64,000 nucleotides of DNA from positions 47,884-111,883 of the forward strand of contig JBAMJV010008217.1 of NCBI GenBank assembly GCA_037951105.1, in the 5' to 3' direction. The notes beneath the pieces were generated by a model. The model saw nothing but the letters and a program-made list of their open reading frames with translations. It did no database searches and was not told the DNA's origin. This document shows positions 11,239 through 23,200 of the stretch, one piece after another. How positions within the stretch are numbered: position 1 is the stretch's first letter; every line of letters begins with the position of its first letter. The DNA is from Echinarachnius parma (taxonomy: Eukaryota > Echinodermata > Echinoidea > Clypeasteroida > Echinarachniidae). Made by a program: the position numbers and the translations under genes.

Positions 11239-14200
11239 GTAAGAATACATTTTCTACATTTTCTCTTTTACTTTTAATAGCCCGGTCACATATCAACGGA
11301 TTGCGCAAACGGATGTCAAACAGAGAGCTAAATTTTCCATCCGTTCTATACGTTTCTTGTCCGTTCCTTGTCCGGTGATGTACGTTGTTCTATGTTTTGT
11401 ACATGAAGCAATTGAGACGACTTTCATCAACCAATAATTTAATTTCGCAAATTGTCTATTCGTTGGGCATACGTTTCCGATATCCGTTGATATCTGACCG
11501 GGCCATAAAGGATACTTTAAGTTTCACCACCGACAATCTACTTTTGATTCTGTTCTTTATAAGAGGGCATAAAAACACAATTTCCTGCCAATATTTCTAA
11601 CATATTACCCTTTGAGCAGAGGAGGTGCATCACTTTATTTATCACACACCAGTCAGTGGCATTGTGGCTGGGGGGGGGGGGGGGGGTGAGGGTGGGGGTG
11701 GGGGACACGTGCCCCCCTTCCCCCAATAATTTGAGGAAAAAACAATAAGAAACATAAAGGGGATTTTTAAAAAAAAGAAAAAAAGAAATACATAAGGTGT
11801 GCCCCCCCCCCAATAATATTGCGAGCACCCCAATCAGTCCGACCATGCTACGCCACTGCATACAATATGGAAGCTGCCATTATATTCTTTGAAACTCCAC
11901 TCAGTACTTTTGACAAGTTTAAATAAATAGCTCTACCCCCCTCCGAGTGCCAAATTAAATTAAAGTACAAAAATCAAGGTTAAACAATTCACTTGACCCA
12001 TTTTTTGACAAGTTTACCATAAATAGTTAAATACCCCCCCCCCCCCCCCCCACTCCCCCTCTATTCCTCTACCAACTACAAGTATACAAAGGAAATTCAG
12101 CTTCGTATTAAAGAAGTCTGGGTCCCTAGATGAGAAATTAATTTCACACTTATCTATTGTTGTGTGCATTTTGGAACAAATCAATATTTAATCTGATTCT
12201 AGGAGTATTGTGACTAGAGTCGCTAGACTTAACTGTGTTACTCTCAATTTACGCAGATTTTGGTGTACATCAATGGAAAAAAAAGGAATATTCTCTAAAA
12301 GTGATGGACTTTTTTTGCTGGTCTTTTTTAATATACAGAGATTTACAGGTTACAAGCTGAGCATCCCCAACAATGTCTTGGTGTATTTTCTTGGCATCAT
12401 AATTTTGTTTCCCCCATGAAATGTAACACATTTTTTAAATACCTGAATAGATGTTCTCATGAAGCATTTGTAGCAATAAATGGAATTGAAAAGAAAAAAA
12501 AATTGATCTTGAGACATATTTTACTGGTCCTTATAGAAATGTACAGGCTACAAGGGCAGCATCCCGAACACGGTCTTGGTCTATTTTCTGGGCGTCATCA
12601 CCGCCGGTTTCTTCCTGCTTATCGTCTTCTACTGGAAGCCGGAATGGGGGTTGAAGCTGACCCACCACCAGTGTGCACTTTCGGAGGCAGATTCCATCCT
12701 TGTGAAGGTATATGATTGATTTGATTTGATTTATGTATTTAAATATGTATTAAATATGACCGGCTATAGCAAAACCCGGCACTAGTCGGTAAAAATCGAA
12801 ATGTAGATTTTCACACCATTAGAAAGGCCTCATCACAAGCTTTCATTTGATGCTTTGTTCTAACTAATTGGTCAATAATTGTTTCAATTTTACAATCATA
12901 GGTCTTTTACACACATTGTGTGAACTTAAAATGCCCATTTCTTCAACACATAAATTACAGACAAGGCTGGGTTTTGCTATAGCAGGTCTCAAATATAATC
13001 AATATTGAAAGTAATATATATTTTTACATTTCTTGAATACAAAATAAAACATTGTGACATTCTAACGCGATTTACCCCTTGCCTATGGGTACCTGGTGGG
13101 CTGTGTACAAAGTCTTTGTGAATTTCAGAATCTCAAAGGGAACGGGTTAGACTGTAACATGATTCTCCCTCCTGATTCAATCCTCATTTAAGAAAAGTAA
13201 ATACATAATTCATTATTATATGGTATCCAACTTTTACTGGAAGCCATTGTGCCCTTTCGGGGGCTGATTCCCCTCTTATTTAATTAAGTAAATATATTAT
13301 TCAGTATAATATGCTCCTTATGAAATTAAAGTAATTAAATCATTAATTAATCAGTGTGTGTTTACTTGACATACCCATTAGTGTACTATTATGGAGGCTG
13401 ATTTCGTACTTGTTTTAATAGGTATAGCAAGGATGATGTTTGAAACATTCAAAATCTTTCTATGTAAATACTAGACCTAAGTCAGGGAACTAGCACTTGC
13501 CCGGGGCAAGTAAAAATTGAGGTCGGGCAAGTAAAATTTCTTAAATGTTCTAGTTTGGTTGTCCAATTGGGCAACAAACATCGGTAATCCCTTACATGGA
13601 AATTTCATGTAGAAGAAAGTGGGTGAGTACCATACATTTTCAGTTGGGGCAAGTACAATTTGCAAATTTATGATTTTTACTAGCCCAAATGGGCCAGTAT
13701 AGGAAGAAAAAAAGTTAGTTTGGAGGCTTGTCTATGTGCTGCTGTAAAGCAAAATTTGATAAATCAGAGACATGTACATGTAGCTCAAATAGTATTTTAT
13801 GGGGTTTGACAGACTTTTTTAATTTTAGGGGACAATGACAGAGGTCAGTGGGAGCTTTGCACTTTGATACCCAAAAGGTTCATCTACATTTAAATCAAAG
13901 TTCTTGTTTTGTATCGGGACTGTAGTGATAATTCTTTTGATATTATTTTTCTAAAGGTGTTGTTGAGAAAAGTAGGAAAATACCCCATTATTACTAACCC
14001 AACCTATATGTGATAGATTAAATTTGATCTCAACACAAAAGAAATACACTGCTTTCAATGAAACCAACGAATTGGCTCCACCAGGGCAACACTCCGGCAG
14101 GAGTTAGCCCATAAAGTCACAATTAGTAAATGTCCAAGTACATGTAAGTACCGGTATTCAAAATACAAAGAACACTTTTTTGTCACTGTTTTTATCACTG

Positions 14201-17200
14201 TTAAAGGGAGAGAAAAAGGTCCCACGCTGTAGAGAGAAAATCAGGTTATTTCTTGGTGGAAAAGAATTTTTAATAGTTGAATAAATTTGCTCTCATGAAT
14301 GCATCGCGCAGTCAGTCATTTTGATTTCCCATTCGTAGTAATTATATTTCTTTAGAAGCGTTACAAAATCAATGATTGGCTGGTTTATTGGAGACCAGTG
14401 ATGGAGGTATTTCCATCAACTGAGTGGGGAAGACTATTCCAAATCATCTGGGTGCATTTGGGAGCGTATTAAAGAGCGTGTTCTGGCATAGATGCATGTA
14501 CTTTGTCAGGTTATTCACCATCTTTCGAAGGAGGGAGGGAGCATGTCTCGAAGGTCTTTAGGGCTGTGTTTAGAGTTATTGAAGTTTTAGCTAGACCAAA
14601 TGAGATGTAGACCAAATGGGTGTAGACCAAATGGGTGTAGACCAAATGGGTGTAGACCAAATGGGTGTAGACCAAATGGGTGTAGACCAAATGGGTGTAG
14701 ACCAAATGGGCGTAGACCAAGCGAACATAAAACGGCATAGATCTGCATACATGTACATGTGATGGTCTATTTATTGTTGATTGTGTAAATCAAACATTTG
14801 TAGTTCTTGTACCTTGTACCTCCTGGAACATTTGCACGATTTCTCACATTGCTGTGTTTGTGTAACAATTACAGCTATATTTGTCCTCCCTGCATCGGCA
14901 AACTGCCATTGATACAAAACTCAATCCCAGATTTGTAAATAATAGCTTTGTATTTGTTGTTAAACACAGCAGGTGCAGCGCATGTATGTTGAAAAGGCAG
15001 AAATTTCCTTTTGAAATACTTAATGCTACTGTACTGTGGAGTGCATTCATAAATGTTTATAGTATGTACTTGTAATTGAATTTGATTAAAGGCACTTGAT
15101 ATTTCAGAGAGTTTTCACAGATTTAAAAATTCAGTAGTCATAATGGTCTGGTAATAATACCAAAGTTTATATGGCAACAGTTTTTCGAGATGTGAAAATA
15201 TCTATAAAGATTTTTGTAAAGATTTGTATATATGTTATAGTCTAGGCGATCGGTGCAAAAAAAGGCGAAAATCGCTCGGAAAATGATACAAGTATGAAAC
15301 TTGGTACAGTTATACTTGAGCCTATACTGAATATTTTAAAAGGTGGAGCCAATGCATCCGGCCTGTTTCTTAGCAACGGTTGCTAAGAAACGTATTGACC
15401 CTAGCAACGAGCCATTTAAGCATATCTAATCCATTCCAAAATGATGATGCTATGTGTTTTATCATCAAAACTATCTAAAAACATGTTATAAGGTCACTAT
15501 AAGTGTCAATATTTAAAAAAAACATTTGTTTGTTGCTAGGCAACGGATAAACCATAGCAACTGTCTAGTTATATCTTAATTGTCTATTTGTAAACGACTT
15601 TTCCACCTTACACTGCCTACAAGTTTACAGAAGAGAAATATTTGGGTATATTTTAAACTGTACAGATTGTCATATATGGTAATTGACAAATAATATCAAA
15701 TTGAGTTGCTTAGTAACATATTTACCATAGCAACAAGCTGTGTACACATAGAAAACAATCCCTGCATATGGGATCCATTTAACTCAAACAATTTTCTTAT
15801 CAATATAAGGCCTATTTCCTGGAATCAGTAAAAGTTATGGTATTTTATAATACATCAACTTGAAACAATGTTACTAGGCAATACATCCATGGAAGCAACC
15901 AGCTATTTTTGGTCAGATGGATTGTCTCAACAATATAAAATTCTCACCATGAACAGTCTTAAGTCATTCACCATAATAATAATAATAATAATATTAGGCA
16001 TTTAGCTACGCTATTCATAGTAAACTATATCACAGCGCTTACAATATTATTACCCCGATCAACAGACACACTGCAATCAATCCTGCACATTAAGTGCACA
16101 TTTTCCACTCCCTGGGGAGTATTCCAGCAAGTCGCCTATAAGGCGAGCACAGTGCTAAGGAAACAGGTTCCCATCCTTCCGGGTACCCATTTATACACCT
16201 GGGTCGAGAGCAGCAATAGTGGATAAATTGTCTTGCCGAAGGACAAACGCGGTGGGCTGCGTTCGAACCCGGGATCTCACGATTGGAAAGCGCGCGCTCT
16301 ACCAATGTTGCCACACCACATCTCCTAGTTTCAGGCATTGTCACAATCTCCTATGCATGTGTAATACACAGTGCATTTTAAGTGTGCTCGTACACATTTG
16401 CAGTCTCTACACCTGCTCCTACATCTGACTTCAGTAGCTCTGGGCAGGATGCACTTGGTTCCAGTAAGTTTGTCCACAGGGGCCTCCACTATTCTGGGCA
16501 AGTCCATCCCCACTCAGAAGTGGAGGGCAACTGGCAATATGGCATAGTAGTATGTCCTTAATGGTGCCCACCTTGTAATGCTGCCCTTCTGATATGTTTC
16601 TGTAAGGCAGCCTTGGTGGAAGGAAGTGCTGACATCTGACTTCATTGATGGAGGTACATATTGCTGTATTGTCATAGAGAAGGATGGTGAAGTACTCTAG
16701 GGAAGCCTCTGTCTCTTCAGAGAATTGTTCTGGTGCACTGTGCAGCTCATAGAAGGATCCAGTGAGTTCATCATGTGTCTGTCACACTTTCCATGCAGTC
16801 TTCTTTCCAACTTGGTCAAACTGGGAAACGGTGTCGCATCCCGTGAAAGCGTGGAAAACCGGAAGAACCAACGATTTTGTGGGCCCAAATCTCATGAGCT
16901 GGGATGTAGTGAAAGTTCTTTCTAGTTCTGAATGTAATCCAGAGGTATATTCTTCCTAGCTGCTGTACAGTTGCTACTGCTAGCATAACTACATCAGTGT
17001 CTACTATCCGAGCAATGATCTTGTGAAAACACTGCCTGACGGCATGAGCAACATGTTCCATGATCCTGGAATCTGCTTCTTCATGGTTGCAGGGAGTAAT
17101 GCTGGATGTGTCTCGTGCATGTATACAGAGTGCATTATCACCATCGGTGACAACAAAAGGGTTCTCTGCTGATGCAAGGGGTTATATACGATACCATAGA

Positions 17201-20200
17201 TTCCTAGTTATAGTATGGAATCACAATTACTTAAGTTTAATAAGTGACCTCAGTAACTATGACTAAATACAGGCATTTAAATTTCTATACAATGACAATT
17301 ACTGTTCTCTAAAATATTGTGATGGGTGACCTCACCGCAAAAGTAGGAGCGGACCACATAGTATGGGCACCACCTTTGGGCAAGTATGGACTAGGACAGC
17401 TCAATAGCAGAGGGGAGAAGATTCTATAATTATATATGTTACACGGAATGGCAGTGTGTAACACATACTTCCAACACAAAGAATGTAGGAGGGCAACATG
17501 GACGTCCCCATGTGGACATGACAGAAATCAGATAGACTTCATCATTACCAAATTAGAGAACATCAAGACGTTCCAGAACTGAAGATCATACTGCTCAGCA
17601 GACGTTGGGTCAGACCACAATCTAGTACTGGCAAATGTGAAGCTATCACCTGCAAAGTCTAAGCGAATGAAGAGCCTTCCCAAAAGCTACGATGTTGGCA
17701 GACTTAATGACTCTAACATAGCAAAAGCATTTAAAGCCAGGATTAGAGGTGCCTTTGAACCACTACTTCAGCTTCAGGACACGGATGCAGATGAGTTGTG
17801 GAAGCAGATCTATACTACCAATAACATCACAGAAGAAGTTGTAGGCTTCAAAAGGTCAAACAAAGTTGAAGGTCTCCCAGAAGATGACTGTAAGACGTGT
17901 GAACAAAGGAGGAAAGCCAGAATCCTGGTGATGAACAATCCCTCTGCCCACAACAAGAAGAGCTACAAAAAACTCAATAAAACGGTCAAGTATGAAGTGA
18001 AGAATTGGAAGAAGAAAATTCTTGACGCAGAGGTGGAAGAAATGGAAATTGCTAACGCAAAGAACAACAGCCATGAGCTCTTCAAGAAGGTTAAGAAACT
18101 ATCTGGAGAAAGAGACGAGATGCAACCTGCCGTAAAGAACAAGGACGGCATCTTTAAAACGGCTCCTGCAGAAGTGTTGAAATGCTGGGAAGAACATTTT
18201 AGCGGCCACCTCACCACGCAATTTCCAAGGGTCTAAAATACTCTTCAGACCCTACCTGACCCTCAACCTACAGATAACCCAAGTGAACCTTTCACAATTG
18301 AAGAAGTAGAGGCAGCAATAAAACTGTTGAAGAACAGCAAGACCTGTGGTTGGGACAAAATAACGGCCAAAACCCTGAGGACTGGTGGACAGCCGATGAG
18401 ACAACTCCTGCTCAAAAAAATAAATGCAGCATGGTTGGAAGGTAAAACCGCGGAAGACTGGAGCAAGGGTCTCATCACTCCAGTGTTTAAGAAAGGAGAC
18501 AAGCTGGACCCATCCAACTACAGGGCTATAACGCTACTCTCCATAACTGAGAGAGTTTTCTGTAGGATTGTCCTCAGGAGAATACAGGGAACCATTGAGA
18601 ACCATCTGACTGAGGAACAATGCGGATTCAGAAGTTGTAGAGGCATCACAGATGCTGTGTTTGTCGTCAGACAGATCATCAAAAAGGCCAGAGAAAAAAG
18701 ATACCAATCCACTTGAACTTTGTTGATTTTAAAGCAGCATTCGATACTATTTGGAGAGAAGCTCTCTGGAAATGTTTACGTTCCATTGGTGTGGACAAGT
18801 CCCCAGTCTACCTTATAGAGAGCATGTACAAGCAAAGCAAATGCTCTGTTATGGTGAACGGTAAGATAACCGAATGGTTGGATGTCATAACTGGAGTTCG
18901 ATAAGGCTGCCTCCTCTCTCCATGCCTCTTTAACCCATTCCTGGAATTTGTGATGAAGGACATCCAAAAACTAGACAGTGGGATACAGATGGGTGACATA
19001 CGTACTAACAACATCCGTTATGCAGATGACACCACCCTCATGGAACTTGTATTTGAAAACCTCCAAATCTCTTCAAGGGAACTGGAAAAGACATACTAGA
19101 AGTTGGGGGATGAAAATCAATGCCACGAAATTCAGAATCAGGACAGAGGACCAACAAGTTATTACACTAAACAACACCAACATCGAGAAAGTGGATACAT
19201 TTGTCTTTCTCGGCAGCATAGTACCTTCTATAGAAGATGACGTGAAGAGGCGAACAATACTGGCAGCCTGGTCATTTGGAAGGCTGAAAAGTGCCATCTG
19301 GTCCAACCAAGATATTTCGAGGACACTCAAAGTCAGGATTTACAGAGCCCTGATCCTCCCTATTGCCACATATGGAGCAGAATCCTGGACTCTCCGTAAA
19401 TCAGCTAGATCTAAGCTTGAGGTATTTGAAATGAGGTGCCTCCGGACCATCCTTGGAGTTCACCTAATGGACAGAATAAGGAACGAAGAGATCAGGCAGA
19501 GGCTGAACATCCCAATCACCATACAATGTATGTGAAGAAATAACAAAACGTAGACGGAAATGGTTTGGCCATGTGGTACGCATGCCGCATGACCGCCTAC
19601 CATACCAAGCATACCATAATGACGTTGACGCACGCAGACCACGGGGACGCCCTCCTACGAGATGGAAGGACCAAGTGAGGTGCGATGTGGGTCTATCCCT
19701 ACATGAGGCAGAACATCTAGCCCAGGATAGATCAGAATAGAGCATGATTTATCGTAGAGGGGGGGACACATCGTCCTACGCACCTAAGTCAGTAAGTCAA
19801 ACTTTGGCCAACAATAGTTGACAGGTTAGAAAAGCCCAAATGTTGATACAATGAGGTAAATGCGTTGCCTAGCAACCATTATAAAGCCATGTGCACTGTG
19901 CGGTGGACTTTTGCTTCAGAGTGAGGATATTATGCATAGTAAAGCAATATATATTGAAATACATTATAATGTTTAGTAAAATTGGTCTACATACATCAAA
20001 TATGCTTGGTTGCTACGGAAAATATGTTGCCTAGCAACTGTTGCTATGATGTGTACATTGCAATTGCTCCAGGGTGGTGTTATGATGAAGAGCAAAGCTT
20101 CAGATATTAAAATACATTTAAATTGTTCGGAAACATTGGTCTACAGGCATCTTACATGTTGGTTGCTATGGAAAATACGTTGCTTAGCAACCGTTGCTAT

Positions 20201-23200
20201 ACTATGTACAGTTTTCCTTGGCTCCACCTCTGAAAATGCTTAGAATGATGAGACCTACATGTGTAGAAAATTTCATACTTGTATCATTTTCCGAGCAATT
20301 TTCGCACCAATCGCCTAGACTATTACCCATGTAACAGGAGTCCCCAATTGAGCTTAGAACATTTCCTGACCAAATGTTTGGTAAAATTCTACTCCCTGAA
20401 CAGGAGTACTGTATCCTCATTTGAATCGGCCCTAAAGCTACTTTCTGATGGTAGTAGTACTAACAAGATCTTATTCATTACCTTCCATAGGACACATTCT
20501 CCAGGTACCATGTGTCACGCATCTTTTGGGAACAAGTTGGCAAGTAAGTATGATGGTTGATGGCTGAAATTATCATTCATCCAGTCGAAGAAGTATATAG
20601 TAAAGTTTATGAGTCAATCTACACACCCTTACAAAGACCATTCCCCGACTCGCAGGGTTGCCAGATCAAAACATTGCACTAACCCAAGCCTTCCCAGTTT
20701 ATTGATTTGGAAAGAAATGGGAAAGCTACACATCTTTGAAAGGACACAACTTGTGATTTAGGGCCATTCTTGGTCACGTGTGTGACCCAAAACATGAAAA
20801 TTTTTGAAATGGGATGCTTATATTTCAGTAAGTATATTAAGAGGTACATGTATAATGATTTTTACTTTGTATGTGACTTGAATATGTTGAAGTCTTTCAA
20901 ACTTAACACAAAAGATTTTATAAGGATTACGTTATTCAATGTCAGAGGTCAAATGGCATGGGTCACGTGTGTGACTTGGCACGGAGCGCTTTTTTCATAA
21001 CTCAATTTCATTTGGGAAATCCTTTGAAATATGAAAAGCTACAATGTTCATCTTATTACCAGACAAGTATTATAGATCTGTAAGTACAAAAATAGCAATG
21101 AATAAGAATTATATCAAACTGTTGTTTTTTATTGCATTTAATTACGTGGTAACGTCTGGTCACTGTGTGACATTTTGGGGTGGTCACGTGTGTGACATGT
21201 ACAATATGAATGGAAAAATGGAAATTTTATAATATCAGGTTTAGAAAGGAATGAAAGGTTCAATTTTTACAAAGTTGGTATCAACATGTATAGGAAAGTG
21301 AGAAGAATAAGCTTGCTTACTATACTTTCGATATCTTGATTATTTTCTGGGTTATGATTTTAGAAAAATATTGAAATATGTAAATTTATGCAAATGAGTA
21401 TGAAAGTGACTTTATTTAATGTAAATAATATATTTCATGAAACTTTACACATGGATCATTCCAAAAATGGAAGAAAACAACAGAAAAATAAAACTTCAAT
21501 TTTTCCGAAAAAGTTTCACTTTTCAAAGAATGGCCCTTTATATCATCTAATGCAGGGCTCCACACTCACCTCTTTTGTCAGTGGCCCCGTCGAGCCAGTG
21601 AAAATAGTTTCTTCCCCTTTTCTGGTGGCCCAAAAGACAAATTTTCATGAGTAAACTTTTTACTATTCAAAATATCACTATTTCCTAATTAAACCTGTGA
21701 TTATAGATGAAGCATATAACATGGAAGAAAACAAGATTTTTCTAATTTTGTCAATGTCGGGTTGAAAATCTGCTTGCCTGATCGGGCCACCAAAATTTCC
21801 GAGGTGCAATTTCACTGGCCCCGGGCCAGCGGGCCAGCGGGCCAGTGTGAGTGCCCTGCCTAATGCCCCAGTCACATATACCTGATAAGCCTTGCCATAT
21901 AGTAGCATAAAGCAGATAAAGAGACGATTACTTTTCAGCGCAGTAAACACCTCTTGTAAATTATGGGCCTAGTAAAGCCACAGAATACCCACAAATAACC
22001 ATGTCGGACACTAGACCACTCACTTTATAACCGTAACAAAAGCCATGTTGTGGCAGAATTTCGAACATTTTGAATTTCAAGGCCAAGTATGTCTGTAACC
22101 ACAAATGTTGATTTTCGCATCGTTGGTAGGGGGAATTTACTTTTGATCTATGATGCAACCTTTTTTTGTTCTTTCTTTTTATTATAGGAACGTAAGCAAG
22201 GAGATTCTGCTCAACGTGATGAAACATGACGTGCTCGTGGAAGAGCGATTCATGTTCTTCCGGTTCCACAAGGCCAAGTATGTCTGGAACCCCAAGGTAG
22301 AGAACTTCTTCATGCTCAGGTGATGATTCATTTTATTTTATTTGATTTCATATAATTTCATTGGTCTGATTTGATCTGATTTGATTTGATATAAAACTTG
22401 TTAGTAGATAACAAGTTTCTCTACTTTTAGATCTACGAGACCAAAATACATAAGGCTACATAAATCCATAAAGCTGGGAAATTCAAGTTTCCTGGGAACC
22501 TTTGAAAAACTTTATATAGAAGGGCTTTCTATCAAAGATGCTCATTTACCAGTTTTCATGACCTTTCATGCAGAGATTTGTTTCCTTTGATTTAATTCCA
22601 TACCATTTAAAAGATAGTGACCTTTTTTGCTAGCTTCATCAAGTTCAGTACAACATTACATGAACCACACGGATACTACATTCATCAAGATGGTGAAATT
22701 TTATATTTGACAGTGTTAAAGGAATCAAATGATGCAAGAAAAAAAACCTAATTTCAAGATCTTTCAAGTTCATATAATTCCGCTAAAATGTAATTTCAAG
22801 TCATAATCGCAAAGACTATGTGCAATGTTGGTGTGACCTTAGCATCGCAGTCATTTTCAGATGTAACTTTCAGCTTTAATTATCGTTCCTTTTTTTTGCT
22901 TTCAGGGGCCTTGACAAGGAAACAACCACCGATGACATCTACAGGCAAGCCCACCTCGGCTTGGACATGGAGGAGACAACTCAAAGGTAATATAAAAGTC
23001 CTTCCCGTGCCAATTTTGGCACATAAGGCGGGCCCTATCTCTGATTCATTAGTCCTAAGCCACACGTCTACGAAGCGTAGCAAAAGCTACAGAAGGGGGC
23101 CAGTCCTCTGGTAACTCGTGTGATTAACTTTCCCTTCTCCATTCTATAAATGCTGAGTGCCTGGCTAGAAGGCAGAAGGAACCATGTTTAAAGTCTTTGG

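Larger units (their letters stand above)
15237..20323. mobile_element. ~5.1-kb element with long terminal inverted repeats
   Basis: The left end (ATAGTCTAGGCGATCGGTGC, then CTCGGAAAATGATACAAGTA, TGAAA, AGGTGGAGCCAA, TAGCAACGGTTGCTAA) is matched in inverse order at the right end near 20170-20323. The arms extend some 500-700 bp with declining similarity. Inside lie a broken minus-strand gene, a tRNA-SINE and an RTE-like LINE. No recognised transposase; target duplication unclear. It sits in the big intron between ATP13A exons 2 and 3. Confidence 0.75.

Noticed and set aside
12416..12715. 99-residue ORF over ATP13A exon 2
   Set aside because: It is in the wrong frame; the frame giving the PEW signature is one base off and spliced.
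14511..14738. VYTHL-repeat ORF on the minus strand
   Set aside because: 15-bp minisatellite translation only.
16219..16325. tRNA gene on the minus strand
   Set aside because: A and B boxes are present but acceptor and anticodon stems do not pair, and a SINE body and (ATT)n tail follow.
17637..19535. Host gene encoding a reverse-transcriptase-like protein
   Set aside because: Order of motifs is that of an RTE-like LINE, with in-frame stops and frameshifts; a dead transposon.
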